64,000 bases of DNA, taken from NCBI RefSeq assembly GCF_014199295.1, contig NZ_JACIJH010000002.1, forward strand, positions 453,001-517,000, in the 5' to 3' direction. Positions 1 to 10,835 of this stretch are shown here, piece after piece. The notes below the pieces were generated by a model, which worked only from the letters and a program-made list of their open reading frames with translations, ran no database searches and was not told the DNA's origin. Position numbers and translations under genes: made by a program. The DNA is from Sphingopyxis panaciterrulae (GTDB lineage Bacteria > Pseudomonadota > Alphaproteobacteria > Sphingomonadales > Sphingomonadaceae). The first letter of the stretch is position 1. Each line of letters opens with the position of its first letter.

Positions 1-428
1 TTCATGAAGGCGAAGCGTTCGGCGTTGCGCGCCATCTCGCGCGCCATATTCTCCGCATCGGCGCCGCGGCGGCCGAAGACGTCGACCGCGATGCTGTGGT
101 CGGTCGATACGTCGACCGGCACCACCGGGCCCAGCCGCGCGGGGTCGGCGCCGGCCGCCGCCAGCACCGATCGCGCCGCGGCGAGGTCGACGAGCGCCGG
201 GCCGCACGTCGTGTCGTGCATCATGATCCGCGTCGGCCAGAAGGGAATCTCGGCGGTGCTGGCGCCGGTTGTCAGCCAGCCGGCGATTATGTCCGGATCG
301 CCGCCGCCGCGGCGCAGCAAATTTTCGAGCAGGATGCGATGGACGACCGGCAACCGTGCGGCGCCGAGCGCCTCCAGGTCGACGATGCGATAGCGCCGCC
401 CGCGGCTTTTGATGACGGTCGAGGACAT
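1..428 (-). CDS. Aconitase-superfamily hydro-lyase, N-terminal part (runs off left edge)
   Basis: These are the first 142 residues of an aconitase/isopropylmalate-isomerase superfamily [4Fe-4S] hydro-lyase; the cluster cysteines and the rest lie outside the window. The order of blocks matches domain 1 of AcnA/AcnD proteins: RILLENLLRR (31-40), EIPFWPTRIMM (60-70), HDTTCGPALVDLAA (71-84) and PVDVSTDHSIAVD (104-116). Housekeeping AcnA has QDFTGVPAVVDLA where this protein has HDTTCGPALVDLA, and the leader before LLENLLR is shorter. I infer a specialised substrate related to citrate rather than the TCA-cycle enzyme itself. The ATG sits 6 nt after the tannase-like gene's stop on the same strand, so the two are probably cotranscribed. 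An isocitrate-type dehydrogenase in the same cluster could act after it. Confidence 0.75.
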   Translation of the reverse strand, partial: MSSTVIKSRGRRYRIVDLEALGAARLPVVHRILLENLLRRGGGDPDIIAGWLTTGASTAEIPFWPTRIMMHDTTCGPALVDLAAARSVLAAAGADPARLGPVVPVDVSTDHSIAVDVFGRRGADAENMAREMARNAERFAFM

Positions 429-434
429 GGAACC

Positions 435-2144
435 TCAGTCGTGCGGGGGATTTTCGCAGGCGAAGCTGCTTGCCTTCTCGGTCGGCCCGCCGCGATAGAC
501 CGGCCGCTCGGGATAGACGCAAACCGGCCGCTGAAAGGCGATCGGCGCCGTACCGGGGGCATGGTCGACCCCATCGTCGACATACCGGGTCGCGATCAGC
601 GCGCCCGGCGCTTCGCCCTTTTCGACCCAGGCATAAAGCGCTGCTTTCACGTCATGCGTCGCGTCGCTGACCGGCGGCACCGAATCGCGCGTCGAGGAAG
701 AGAAATGCGTCGCGCCCGGCCCCTCGGCCGAGTGCCCCATGCCGGGCACCATATAGAGGCGCAGGAAGTGCTGCGTGTCGGCGCGGCGTTCGGCGACGGT
801 CTCGCCGCGGCCCAGCGCCTCGACCTGCTCATAATAGTTGATCGCCTCGATCGGCGAACCGACCGGATCGAGCCAGCCCATCACCATCATCATCTTGCCG
901 CCGCTCGTCGCGAACCGTTCGAGGTTGGGGTCGACCGCGTCGAAGATCGGTGCCAGGCGCCGGTGCATCGCATCGACGTCGGCGGCCCAATCGAACGTCC
1001 ACCAGTTCCACTTCGGGTCGTTGAACACCCAGTAACGGAGCATGTCCGCGCGCGACGGCTCGCCCGGATTCGCGGTTTCGGACCAATAGCCCGACCAGCC
1101 GGGCCTGGTGGCATGCGCATCGGGCACCACGCCCTCGCTGCCGAACGGATAGCCGGGATAGAGCTGCTCGCCGGTGCGGGCGTGTTTCGGCCCGGCATAG
1201 ATTTTCCGGGCTGCTTCGACCTGTTCCTGCGTCAGGCAGGTGCCGGCTTTCGCCTCGCCGCGGCAGGCAAGCGTGGCGATGTCGAAACGACATGCGGGCG
1301 GATAGGCGATGACCCCATCGGCGACGCCGTCGATCGTGTCGCAGGCCGCGACGACCTGGCGGTTGAGGAACCGAAGGTCGTCGTTCGACAGGATCTGCCG
1401 ACTGTCGTCGCCGGGCCGATGGTTGGCCAGATAGTTCCAGAGGAATGCGAGCGTCAGGTTGGTGCGGTTGTTCCCCGGCGCGCAGGAAATGATGCCGTCG
1501 AAATCGTCGGGATAGCGCTGCGCTTCGCTCAGTCCCTGATAGCCGCCGGTTGAACAGCCGCTGAAATAGCTCCATTTCGCCGACTCGCCATAGAAGGCGG
1601 CGGTGACCGCCTTTGCAGCGACGACCGATTCATGGACGGCGCGATAGCCGAAATCGATGATACGGTCGCGGTGGTTCCAGCCGAAGATCAGGTCGGTGCC
1701 GCTATGCCCGGTATCGGTGCCGACCGCGACCTCGCCGTCGGTCAGCCGCGGGATCATCTCCTCATAGGAAATGTTGGAGACATAGGCGCCGCCGCCGATC
1801 ATGTGCAGGCGCCCGGTCCATCCCTTCATCGGCATCCACACCTCGAATCCGATCCGGGATTCGGGCACCGGTCGCGCGAAGCCATAGACGCGGCAGAAGG
1901 CGGGAAGATTGTCATAGGTCCGCATCGGACGCCCCACCGATACATCCTCGGTGTAGCTGCCCTCAACGACCTTGGCGATGCGGATTTCGACATTCGGAAT
2001 GTCGAGCGTCCTGAGCGCCGCGCAGTCCCCCGGCGCAGCCGCCGTAGCGGGAAGAGCCTGGGCGCCGAGGAGGCAGGCGAGGGCGACGCCGATGCGTCTG
2101 CAACGACCCGCCAGCGATCGTCGCGTTTCGCTCTTCATTCCCAT
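435..2144 (-). CDS. Secreted tannase/feruloyl-esterase family hydrolase
   Basis: Tannase-family serine esterase of about 569 residues, acting on ester bonds outside the cytoplasm. A signal peptide covers about residues 1-37 (hydrophobic stretch ending ATAAA). The nucleophile motif GCSTGG is at 196-201 (Ser198), the catalytic Asp is in GWLDPVGSP (Asp426) and the catalytic His in VPGMGHS (His471). A family calcium-loop-like segment, DTIDGVADGV, is at 269-278. In the family, the residues next to Ser and His are usually both Cys and form a disulfide (the CS-D-HC motif). Here Cys197 is present but His471 is followed by Ser, so that bond cannot form. The start ATG-GGA-ATG was chosen because GAGGGGAG lies 5 nt upstream; an upstream in-frame GTG exists. 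It leads a two-gene operon with the aconitase-like gene and is divergent from the C45 hydrolase gene. Confidence 0.88.
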   Translation of the reverse strand: MGMKSETRRSLAGRCRRIGVALACLLGAQALPATAAAPGDCAALRTLDIPNVEIRIAKVVEGSYTEDVSVGRPMRTYDNLPAFCRVYGFARPVPESRIGFEVWMPMKGWTGRLHMIGGGAYVSNISYEEMIPRLTDGEVAVGTDTGHSGTDLIFGWNHRDRIIDFGYRAVHESVVAAKAVTAAFYGESAKWSYFSGCSTGGYQGLSEAQRYPDDFDGIISCAPGNNRTNLTLAFLWNYLANHRPGDDSRQILSNDDLRFLNRQVVAACDTIDGVADGVIAYPPACRFDIATLACRGEAKAGTCLTQEQVEAARKIYAGPKHARTGEQLYPGYPFGSEGVVPDAHATRPGWSGYWSETANPGEPSRADMLRYWVFNDPKWNWWTFDWAADVDAMHRRLAPIFDAVDPNLERFATSGGKMMMVMGWLDPVGSPIEAINYYEQVEALGRGETVAERRADTQHFLRLYMVPGMGHSAEGPGATHFSSSTRDSVPPVSDATHDVKAALYAWVEKGEAPGALIATRYVDDGVDHAPGTAPIAFQRPVCVYPERPVYRGGPTEKASSFACENPPHD

Positions 2145-2196
2145 CGACACTCCCCTCGTCACCGCCCGCCGACCGGCCAGGCTCTGCCGATCTATT

Positions 2197-2222
2197 ATGT
2201 ATCAATGTCTTTTAAAATACAA
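2197..2222. promoter_or_regulatory. AT-rich dyad TTGYA-N16-TRCAA, copy 1 (divergent promoter region)
   Basis: The half-sites ATGTA and TACAA are 21 bp apart start to start, in the gap between the divergent tannase-like and C45 hydrolase genes. It is the first of a series of similar dyads in this island. The surrounding AT-rich DNA, to about 2313, presumably holds both promoters. Confidence 0.5.
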
Positions 2223-2352
2223 TACCTATGCCGCGAGCGGAAGGCTATGAGACCGAAAATGGCTGAAATTCGGGAAAGCCAATTTTGTCTTTTTAAATTC
2301 AGCAAAACAGTGCTACCGATTCGCCGTCCACAGGAAAGGGGTGTTGACGTCC

Positions 2353-3480
2353 ATGGCTGCAGCGTGCCGACTCATCGAAATCTGGGGTCCGCCCCGCGAC
2401 CGCGGACTCCGCTACGGCGTGGCAGCGGAGCCGGAAATCCGGCGAGGGGTCAAGCATTATCTGAACCAGATGGCGGCATCGGGGCTGGCCGAGGCATCGG
2501 TCGCCGAACTGGCCGAAGCCTATGTGCCGCGCATCGCCGATTTCGATGCGGATCATGTCGAGGAAATGCGCGGCATCGCCGAAGGGGCCGATGTTCCCTT
2601 CGCGCATATCCTGCTACTCAACGCGCGCACCGAGCTGCTCAAGATGGCGGGAAATCCTGCGCTGCGCCGGGGGTTGCTCGCGGAGCGCGGCGCCGACGGC
2701 TGCACGACGATCATCGTGCAGCCCGAACGGACGCCCGACGGAACGCTGATCCACGCGCACAACTGGGACTGGAAGGCGAGTTGCGCCGAAACCTGCGTCG
2801 TGCTTCGCGTCCGTGGCGACGGCGGCCCCGACATATTGACCTTTACAGAGGCCGGCACGCTCGCGCGCTTCGGCTTCAACGGTGCGGGGATCGCCGTCAC
2901 CGGCAACTATCTGGAATGCGAGCGCGACTATACGCAGATCGGCGTGCCGCTCGCGCTGATCCGGCGCAAGGTGCTTCAGCAGGACAATCCCTCGCTCGCC
3001 TTCGACGCCATCTATTCGACCGCCAAGTCGGCGTCGAACAATCTCGCGCTCAGCCATGCCGGAACCGGCATCGTCCACGACCTCGAATGCGCGCCTGACG
3101 AGACTTTCGTGGTAGAACCGAGCGATGGCGTGCTCGTTCACTCCAACCACTGGCTCAGCCCGGTCGCGCTCGCCAAGTTGCGCGAAACCGGCATCTCCGG
3201 TTCGCCCTGCAGCTTCTGGCGCGATCAGCGCGCGCGGCGCCTGCTCGCCGCCTCGCCGGTGATCGGGATGGAGGAGGTGCGCGCGGTGCTCCTCGACGAT
3301 GCGGGCTCGCCGCTGTCGATCTGCGTGCCGCCGCGGCCTTCCTCACTCACCGGAACCACCGCCACGGTCGCCTCGATCCTGATGCGGCCCGCGCTCGGCG
3401 AGATGGAGATTGCGATGACGCCATCGCAGGGCGCCGACTATCGGCGTTACGCCCTGTCGGCCGAAGCGGCCGATGCCTAG
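2353..3480 (+). CDS. C45-family Ntn-hydrolase (acyl-CoA:6-APA acyltransferase-like amidohydrolase)
   Basis: Cytoplasmic protein of about 375 residues resembling peptidase family C45, self-processing amidohydrolases/acyltransferases that cleave or exchange amide-linked acyl groups. The expected autoproteolysis site is visible as ADG|CTTII, with Cys117 becoming the N-terminal nucleophile. It is followed by the family-like HAHNWDWKASC and FTEAGTLARFGFNGAGIAVTG blocks. There is no signal peptide. The start is uncertain: AGGAAAGGGG at 2332-2341 could serve TTG at 2344 or ATG at 2353. Its end overlaps the binding-protein gene by 8 nt, so it belongs to the importer operon. I infer that it opens an amide bond in the imported compound. 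The exact substrate cannot be read from sequence. Confidence 0.8.
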   Translation: MAAACRLIEIWGPPRDRGLRYGVAAEPEIRRGVKHYLNQMAASGLAEASVAELAEAYVPRIADFDADHVEEMRGIAEGADVPFAHILLLNARTELLKMAGNPALRRGLLAERGADGCTTIIVQPERTPDGTLIHAHNWDWKASCAETCVVLRVRGDGGPDILTFTEAGTLARFGFNGAGIAVTGNYLECERDYTQIGVPLALIRRKVLQQDNPSLAFDAIYSTAKSASNNLALSHAGTGIVHDLECAPDETFVVEPSDGVLVHSNHWLSPVALAKLRETGISGSPCSFWRDQRARRLLAASPVIGMEEVRAVLLDDAGSPLSICVPPRPSSLTGTTATVASILMRPALGEMEIAMTPSQGADYRRYALSAEAADA

Positions 3481-5050
3481 CATCCGTCGCGCGCTGGTTC
3501 TGGGCGCGGCCGCTATGGCGGCGCTGCTTTCGGCTTGCTCGCCCGCGGCGCCCGAACCCGAGGGCAGCGTGCTGCGCGCCAGGCTCAACGCCGACATCAT
3601 CTCGTCCGATCCGGGCATGAAGCGCGACGCGAACACCGACGCCGTCATCCTGCACGTGGTCGAAGGGCTGGTGGCGGCGCGCGAGGACGGGTCGGTCGGC
3701 CCGATGCTCGCCGACCGCTGGACGGTGTCGCCCGACGGCCGGACCTATCGCTTTCACCTGCGCGACGGGGTCCGCTTTCACAATGGCGCGCCGCTGACCG
3801 CCGCCGCCGTCGTCTGGTCGCTGAACCGCTATCTCGCGCCCGACAGCCGCTGGCGCTGCAAGGCCGATCTGTCGCACGGCGGCGTCGCGCCGGTCGAATC
3901 CGTTCGCGCGGACGGCCGCGATATGGTCGAGGTCCGGCTGGAACAGGCGGCACCGCTGTTCCTGGCCGAACTGGCGCGGCTCGATTGCGGCGGCACCGGC
4001 ATCGTCCACCGCGATTCGGTCGACGCCGCTGGTCGCTGGCGCTATCCGATCGGCACCGGTCCCTTTCGCTGGGGCGAATGGCGGCACAAGCAATTTATCG
4101 ACTTGCCGCGTTTCGACGGATACCGCTCGCTTCCCGGCGCGCCCGACGGGATCGGCGGCGGCAAGCAGGCGCTGGTCGACCGCGTCCGCTTTTCGGTCAT
4201 CCCCGACGGATCGGCGGCGGCGGCGGCGCTGGTGCGCGGCAGCCTCGACGTGCTCGATGCGCTGGCGCCGAACGAACTGGCCAATGTCACCGGGGTTCCG
4301 GGCATCCATTTGTCGTCGGCGCCATCGCTCGATTTCTATGGCGTGCTGTTCCAGGTCAAGGACCCGCTGCTTGCCGATCCGCGCCTGCGCCGCGCGATCG
4401 CGCTCAGCATCGACGTCGGCGCTCTGACGCGCGTCGTCACTCACGGCACGGGCAGCGCCGACAGCTCGCCGATCCCCACCGCAAGCCCCTTTTTCGGCGC
4501 GGTCCAGCGCCCCCTGATCAAACGCGACCTCGCGGCCGCGCGGGCGCTCGCGAAGGAGGCCGGCTACAAGGGTCAGCCTATCCGGCTGGCGACGAGCCAC
4601 AGTCCGCCCGAAATGTACGACGCGGCGATCCTGATCCAGGCGATGGCGCGCGACGCGGGCATCAACATCGAGGTCGAGACGATCGACTGGGCGAGCCAGC
4701 TCGCGCGCTATACGAACGGCAATTACCAGGCGATGGTGTTCGGCTTCTCGGCGCGGCTCGATCCGTCGCTGACCTATGGCGTGCTGATCGGCGACAAGCG
4801 CGAGGAACCGCGCAAGGCATGGGATACGCCGGAGGCGCACGCGCTGCTCCGCCAGTCGATCGCGACCGCCGATCCCGCGGCGCGCCAGCGGATTTTCGAC
4901 GCGCTCGAACGGCGGTTCCGCGCCGAGGTGCCCGCGATCATCCTCTATAATACGCACCGCGTCACCGCGCTGCGCGATCGGGTCACCGGCTATCGCAACT
5001 GGCCGGGACAGACGCAGCGGCTGTGGAACGTCGCGCGGGAGGCGCGCTGA
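3473..5050 (+). CDS. Peptide-type ABC transporter substrate-binding lipoprotein (SBP family 5)
   Basis: Extracytoplasmic solute-binding protein of 525 residues from the dipeptide/oligopeptide/nickel class (DppA/OppA-like). The signal ends in lipobox LSAC with the lipid cysteine at residue 22. Typical family segments follow: LADRWTVSPDGRTYRFHLRD, VRFHNGAPLTAAAVVWSLNR, and near the end an IDWASQLARY/NYQAM region. It binds the ligand in the periplasm and hands it to the two permeases encoded directly downstream. The start overlaps the C45 hydrolase gene and the stop overlaps the next start (TGATG), showing tight translational coupling. Family 5 members bind peptides, opines, heme and other compounds, so a peptide ligand is likely but not proven. 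Confidence 0.93.
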   Translation: MPSIRRALVLGAAAMAALLSACSPAAPEPEGSVLRARLNADIISSDPGMKRDANTDAVILHVVEGLVAAREDGSVGPMLADRWTVSPDGRTYRFHLRDGVRFHNGAPLTAAAVVWSLNRYLAPDSRWRCKADLSHGGVAPVESVRADGRDMVEVRLEQAAPLFLAELARLDCGGTGIVHRDSVDAAGRWRYPIGTGPFRWGEWRHKQFIDLPRFDGYRSLPGAPDGIGGGKQALVDRVRFSVIPDGSAAAAALVRGSLDVLDALAPNELANVTGVPGIHLSSAPSLDFYGVLFQVKDPLLADPRLRRAIALSIDVGALTRVVTHGTGSADSSPIPTASPFFGAVQRPLIKRDLAAARALAKEAGYKGQPIRLATSHSPPEMYDAAILIQAMARDAGINIEVETIDWASQLARYTNGNYQAMVFGFSARLDPSLTYGVLIGDKREEPRKAWDTPEAHALLRQSIATADPAARQRIFDALERRFRAEVPAIILYNTHRVTALRDRVTGYRNWPGQTQRLWNVAREAR

Positions 5051-5994
5051 TGCTGACCTATATCTTCAAGCGGCTGCTGCTCGCCATTCCGACCCTCTTT
5101 CTCGTCGCGCTCGCGGTGTTCCTTCTCGTCCGGCTCATTCCCGGCGATCCCGCGCAGGTGATGCTGGGCGAGGGCGCGTCGCCCGAGGCGATCGCGTCGT
5201 TGCGCACCGAGCTCGGGCTCGATGAGGCGGTTCCGGTGCAGTTCGCGACCTGGCTCGGCCGCAGCCTGGGCGGCGACCTCGGCAATTCGGCGATCACCGG
5301 AGAGCCGGTCGGCGCGCTGATCCTGTCGCGCTTTCAACTGACGGCTGTGGTCGTCCTGATCTCGGTCGGCCTCGCGACCCTGATCGCCGTGACTTTCGGC
5401 CTGCTCGCCGCGTGGCGCCAGAACAGCCGCCTCGATCTCGCCGTGCTCGGCATGGCCAGCTTCGTGCTCGCGGTGCCCAGCTTCTGGCTCGGGCTTGTCC
5501 TGCTGCTCGTCTTCGGCGTGATGCTGCAATGGCTGCCGGTGGTCGGCTATGTCCCCTTCTCGGAGGATGCGCTCGGCGCGGTGCTGTTCCTGGTCCTGCC
5601 GATCGTGACGCTGACCATTTCCGAAACCGGGGTGCTGACGCGGATGATGCGGTCGAGCACGATCGACGTGTTGCGGCTCGACTATGTCACCCATGCCCGC
5701 GCCAAGGGGCTTTCCGAACGTACGGTGCTGATGCGCCACGTCTTTCCCAACGCCTTCGCGCCGACCCTGACGCTGGTCGGGCTGACGCTCGGGCGACTGT
5801 TCGGCGGCATCGCGGTGATCGAGACGGTGTTCACCCTGCCGGGGCTCGGGCGGCTGATGGTCGATTCGGTGCTCGCGCGCGATTATCCGGTGGTGCAGGG
5901 CTGTCTGCTGTTCACCGCGACGCTCTATGTCCTCGTCAACCTGCTCGTCGATATCCTCTATCCACTCTTCGATCCGCGGGTGACCGTGTCATGA
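5050..5994 (+). CDS. ABC transporter permease, DppB/OppB type
   Basis: Inner-membrane permease of 314 residues, first of the pair. The N-terminus LTYIFKRLLLAIPTLFLVAL and the RLIPGDPAQVMLGE segment are standard for DppB-type subunits. The C-terminal half carries the ATPase-coupling (EAA) loop YVTHARAKGLSERTVLMRHV followed by PNAFAPTLTLVGL. About six membrane helices are evident. The ATG was chosen at the TGATG overlap with the binding-protein gene; an upstream GTG would give a longer, poorly supported start. It forms the translocation channel with the next gene product. Confidence 0.93.
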   Translation: MLTYIFKRLLLAIPTLFLVALAVFLLVRLIPGDPAQVMLGEGASPEAIASLRTELGLDEAVPVQFATWLGRSLGGDLGNSAITGEPVGALILSRFQLTAVVVLISVGLATLIAVTFGLLAAWRQNSRLDLAVLGMASFVLAVPSFWLGLVLLLVFGVMLQWLPVVGYVPFSEDALGAVLFLVLPIVTLTISETGVLTRMMRSSTIDVLRLDYVTHARAKGLSERTVLMRHVFPNAFAPTLTLVGLTLGRLFGGIAVIETVFTLPGLGRLMVDSVLARDYPVVQGCLLFTATLYVLVNLLVDILYPLFDPRVTVS

Positions 5995-6796
5995 GGGGAC
6001 GGGCGCACCAATATCTCGGCTTCGGGCTCGTCGGGCTGCTGCTGCTGGTCATCCTCACCGGCTTCGTCTGGCTGCCCTATGATCCGCTCGCGATCGATCT
6101 CGACAATGTGCTCGCGCCGCCCTCGTGGGCGCATTGGCTCGGCACCGACCAGTTCGGCCGCGACGTCGCCGCGCGCGCGATGCTGGGCGCGCGGATCAGC
6201 GCCTTCATCGCGCTCCAGACGGTCGCGCTTACCGTCCTCGCCGGGCTCATCGTCGGGCTCGCCTCGGGCTTCCTGCGCGGCTGGACCGACCGCATATTGA
6301 TGACCTTCAGCGACGCCCTGCTCGCCTTTCCGGGCATCCTGCTCGCGCTGTCGCTGATCGCGGTGCTCGGGCAGAGCCGGCACAGCATCGTCATCGCGCT
6401 GTCCATCGCCTATCTGCCGTCGGTCGTCCGCGTCGTGCGCGCCGCAGCCCTCTCGATCCGCGAGCGCGAATATGTCGAGGCTTCGCGCGCTGCCGGCGAT
6501 GGCCCGCTCTATACCGTCTGGCGTTATGTGCTGCCCAATGCGCTGCCGCCGGTGCTCATCATCGCGACCAGCCTGTTCGGCTGGGTCGTGCTTTCCGAAA
6601 GCGCGCTCAGCTTCCTCGGCGTCGGCGTACCCGCGCCCGCACCGACCTGGGGCAATATGCTGTCGTCGGCGCGGCCCTATATGGCGAGCGCAAGCTGGCT
6701 CAGCATCGCGCCGGGCCTGTGCATCGTCGCGACCCTGCTTGGCATCAACATGCTCGGCGACGCGCTGCGCGATCGCCTCGACCCGAGGAATGCGGC

Positions 6797-6800
<4 letters not shown>
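5991..6800 (+). CDS. ABC transporter permease, DppC/OppC type
   Basis: Second inner-membrane permease, 269 residues. It has the DppC-type pattern: one N-terminal helix (YLGFGLVGLLLLVILTGFVW), the periplasmic HWLGTDQFGRDVAARAMLGA block, then the helix bundle with the EAA loop YVEASRAAGDGPLYTVWRYV and the terminal GINMLGDALRDRLDPR. It overlaps the preceding permease by 4 nt (ATGA) and the ATPase gene by 4 nt. DppC homologues often have a longer cytoplasmic N-terminus; this one is compact. Confidence 0.93.
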
Positions 6801-8410
<1,610 letters not shown>

Positions 8411-8419
8411 TTGTCAAGA

Positions 8420-8446
8420 ATGTATTTTTCACTTTACAAAATGCAA
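8420..8446. promoter_or_regulatory. AT-rich dyad, copy 2, upstream of TonB receptor
   Basis: The left arm ATGTATTTT and the right arm AAAATGCAAT are near-perfect inverted repeats, the longest-armed copy in the island. The half-site spacing is 22 bp rather than 21. Just downstream, CTGAC-ATTATC-GTCAG (8448-8463) is a second small dyad. Both lie between the ATPase stop and the TonB receptor start. Confidence 0.5.
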
Positions 8447-8527
8447 TCTGACATTATCGTCAGCAATAAGACATAAAAATGGCGACTCCGCCAGGGCGGG
8501 ACGAACCAGCAAGAAGGGGATGAGACA

Positions 8528-10714
8528 ATGATTGCCAGACAATGCCGTATCATGTTGCTCGGGACCACCATGATGGGGGGCATTCTGCTCGCCGCACCGG
8601 CGCTGGCCCAGCAATCGGCGCCGGACGCTGATACCGCGGCCCAGACGGACGAGCAGGGCAGATATGGCGAAATCGTCGTCACCGGCGATCGCGCGAACCG
8701 CTTCGGCACCGACACGGTGCAGTCGGGCAGTTTTCGAAACGCGAAGATTCTCGATGTGCCGCTGACCATATCGGTCATTCCTTCGGAAGTGCTGAAGTCG
8801 CAGCAGGCGGTCGACCTGATCGACGCCGTGCGCAACACCGCCGGCGTCTCGACGACCGGCACCGGCCCGGTCGCCTACAACAATCTGACGGTCCGCGGCA
8901 TCGCGGTGGACACGCAGACCAACTTCCGTCTCGACGGCGCGCTCAACATGCTGTCGGCGACCGCCTTTCCGCTTGAGAACAAGGATCGCGTCGAAGTGCT
9001 CAAGGGGGCATCGGCGCTCTATTACGGCTTTTCTTCTCCTGCGGGCATCGTCAACCTGACGATGAAGCGCGCGACACCCGATTTCAGCTATTTCGCCAAT
9101 GTCTTTGGCGATGCCAACGGCGGTTATGGCGCGCATCTCGACGTCGGCGATACGATGGGGGCATTCGGCTATCGCCTGAACGGCGTCGCCGCGCATCTCG
9201 ACACCGGCATCGATTATTCGCAGGGCAGCCGCTACGTCGCGTCGGGAACCTTCGACTTCAAGCCGACCGACCGGCTGACGATCACCGCCGACGTCGAATA
9301 TTTCGAAAAATCGATCGTCGAGCCGGCGCTGTTCCTGCTCACCATACCGTCGGGCGCGACGTCGGTGAACATTCCCGATGTCAGCCTTGTCGATCCGCGC
9401 GTCAACATCGCCGCGGCGGATTGGGACTTCAACCGGACGCACGAACTCAACCTGCTCGGCAAGGCGGTCTACAACTTCGCCGATGATTGGGATTTCACCG
9501 CCTATTGGGGGCGCTCGCGCATGTCGCGCAAGCGTAACAATCCGCAGTTCCAACCGGCAAATCTCACGACCTCCTTCGACCCGTCCAGCCCGGACTATGG
9601 CGCGGGCCGCGTTCGCTTCTCGGCGCAGCAGGCGGAATTCGAAACCATCAACTATGCCGCCGAACTGGCCGGCACGATCCATTTCACCGACGATATCAGC
9701 AACGAAGTCCTGCTCGGGGCTTCGCGCGTGATCCGGACGCTCGCATCGTCGCCGAATATCCGCACCTTGTTCGATCAGAATTTTGCCAATCCGGTCTTCA
9801 TTCCGGATCCGGGTCTCGAATATAGCGCGCTGCCCCCGGCGTCGAAGATCGACGACAAGGGCATCTACCTGTTCAACCGCCTGAATTTCTACGATGTCGT
9901 CCAGGTGCTCGCGGGCGTTCGCAAGAGCGACTACAAGAATGACGGGTCGATCAACAACGTCACCAAGACGCCCTATACCGCCAGCCCGACCTCCTATTCC
10001 GCGGGCCTGGTGCTGAAGCCGGTCGATTGGGCCAGCGTCTACGGCACCTATATCGAGGGTCTGGAGGAAACGCCGGCGGCCCCGTCGACGACCGACAATG
10101 CGACCGAAGTCTTCCCGCCGACGAACAGCAAGCAATATGAGGCGGGCCTCAAGATTCAGCCCAAATCGGACCTGCTGATCCAACTCGCCTATTTCAAGAT
10201 CGATCGCGGCGCGGCCTATGCCGCCAATCTGCCCGGCACCGACACGCTGCATTTCTACACCAATGGCCGTGAAGTCTATGAGGGCGGCGAGCTCAGCATC
10301 ACCGGCTATGTCACGCCCGACCTTGCAGTCTATGCGACGGCGACGATCCTTTCCGCCCACTATCGGGGCCAGCCTGGCATCGCGGGCAATCGCGTCGACG
10401 GTACGCCCAAGGGGACATGGTCGCTCGCCGGCGAATATCGGCCGTCGTGGCTCGATCCCGGTCTGAAGGTCACAGGCGGCGTCTATCATACCGGTACCCA
10501 GGCATTGAACGCGAACAATGTCGCCTTCACGCGCGGCTATACGACCTATGACCTCGGCGCGTCCTACAGCTTCGACATCGGCGATCACAAGCTGGTCGCG
10601 CGCGTGAACGGCCAGAACATCACGGGCAAGCGCTATTGGGCTTCGGTGGGCGGCAATTCGCTCGCCGCCGCGCTGCCGGGCACGGTGAAATTCTCCTTGA
10701 GTGTCCAATACTGA
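8528..10714 (+). CDS. TonB-dependent outer-membrane receptor, siderophore-receptor type
   Basis: Outer-membrane active transporter of 728 residues. A signal peptide ends at ALAQ (about residue 28). A TonB-box-like EIVVTG is near residue 49. The plug carries VPLTISVIPSEVLKSQQA, the NNLTVRGIAVDTQTNFRLDG block and KGASALYYGFSSPAGIVNLTMKR, typical of the ferric-siderophore receptor class. The barrel ends with aromatic FSLSVQY. AGAAGGGG stands 9 nt before the ATG. It lies directly after a complete ABC importer and before the GntR regulator, so it most likely brings the same ligand, or its metal complex, through the outer membrane. A good terminator follows. Confidence 0.93.
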   Translation: MIARQCRIMLLGTTMMGGILLAAPALAQQSAPDADTAAQTDEQGRYGEIVVTGDRANRFGTDTVQSGSFRNAKILDVPLTISVIPSEVLKSQQAVDLIDAVRNTAGVSTTGTGPVAYNNLTVRGIAVDTQTNFRLDGALNMLSATAFPLENKDRVEVLKGASALYYGFSSPAGIVNLTMKRATPDFSYFANVFGDANGGYGAHLDVGDTMGAFGYRLNGVAAHLDTGIDYSQGSRYVASGTFDFKPTDRLTITADVEYFEKSIVEPALFLLTIPSGATSVNIPDVSLVDPRVNIAAADWDFNRTHELNLLGKAVYNFADDWDFTAYWGRSRMSRKRNNPQFQPANLTTSFDPSSPDYGAGRVRFSAQQAEFETINYAAELAGTIHFTDDISNEVLLGASRVIRTLASSPNIRTLFDQNFANPVFIPDPGLEYSALPPASKIDDKGIYLFNRLNFYDVVQVLAGVRKSDYKNDGSINNVTKTPYTASPTSYSAGLVLKPVDWASVYGTYIEGLEETPAAPSTTDNATEVFPPTNSKQYEAGLKIQPKSDLLIQLAYFKIDRGAAYAANLPGTDTLHFYTNGREVYEGGELSITGYVTPDLAVYATATILSAHYRGQPGIAGNRVDGTPKGTWSLAGEYRPSWLDPGLKVTGGVYHTGTQALNANNVAFTRGYTTYDLGASYSFDIGDHKLVARVNGQNITGKRYWASVGGNSLAAALPGTVKFSLSVQY

Positions 10715-10758
10715 CGGATTCCTCGCGCGCCGGAATCCTGCGGCGGCGTGACACTCAT

Positions 10759-10796
10759 GAGCACGATCGGCTTCGCCGGTCGTGCTCTCTTCTTTT
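10759..10796 (+). terminator. Rho-independent terminator after TonB receptor
   Basis: The stem GAGCACGATCGG pairs with CCGGTCGTGCTC (one G-U pair) around a CTTCG loop and is followed by TCTTCTTTT. It separates the receptor transcript from the GntR gene. Confidence 0.85.
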
Positions 10797-10835
10797 GGGG
10801 GAGCGCCGCGGCGATAAGGCGCTAAGCGGCTACCA

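Noticed and set aside
96..1553. Long plus-strand open frame opposite the tannase-like gene
   Set aside because: No family motifs, Arg-rich composition and full overlap with a well-supported minus-strand gene: a high-GC shadow frame. The same reasoning removes the long open frames opposite or inside the other genes.
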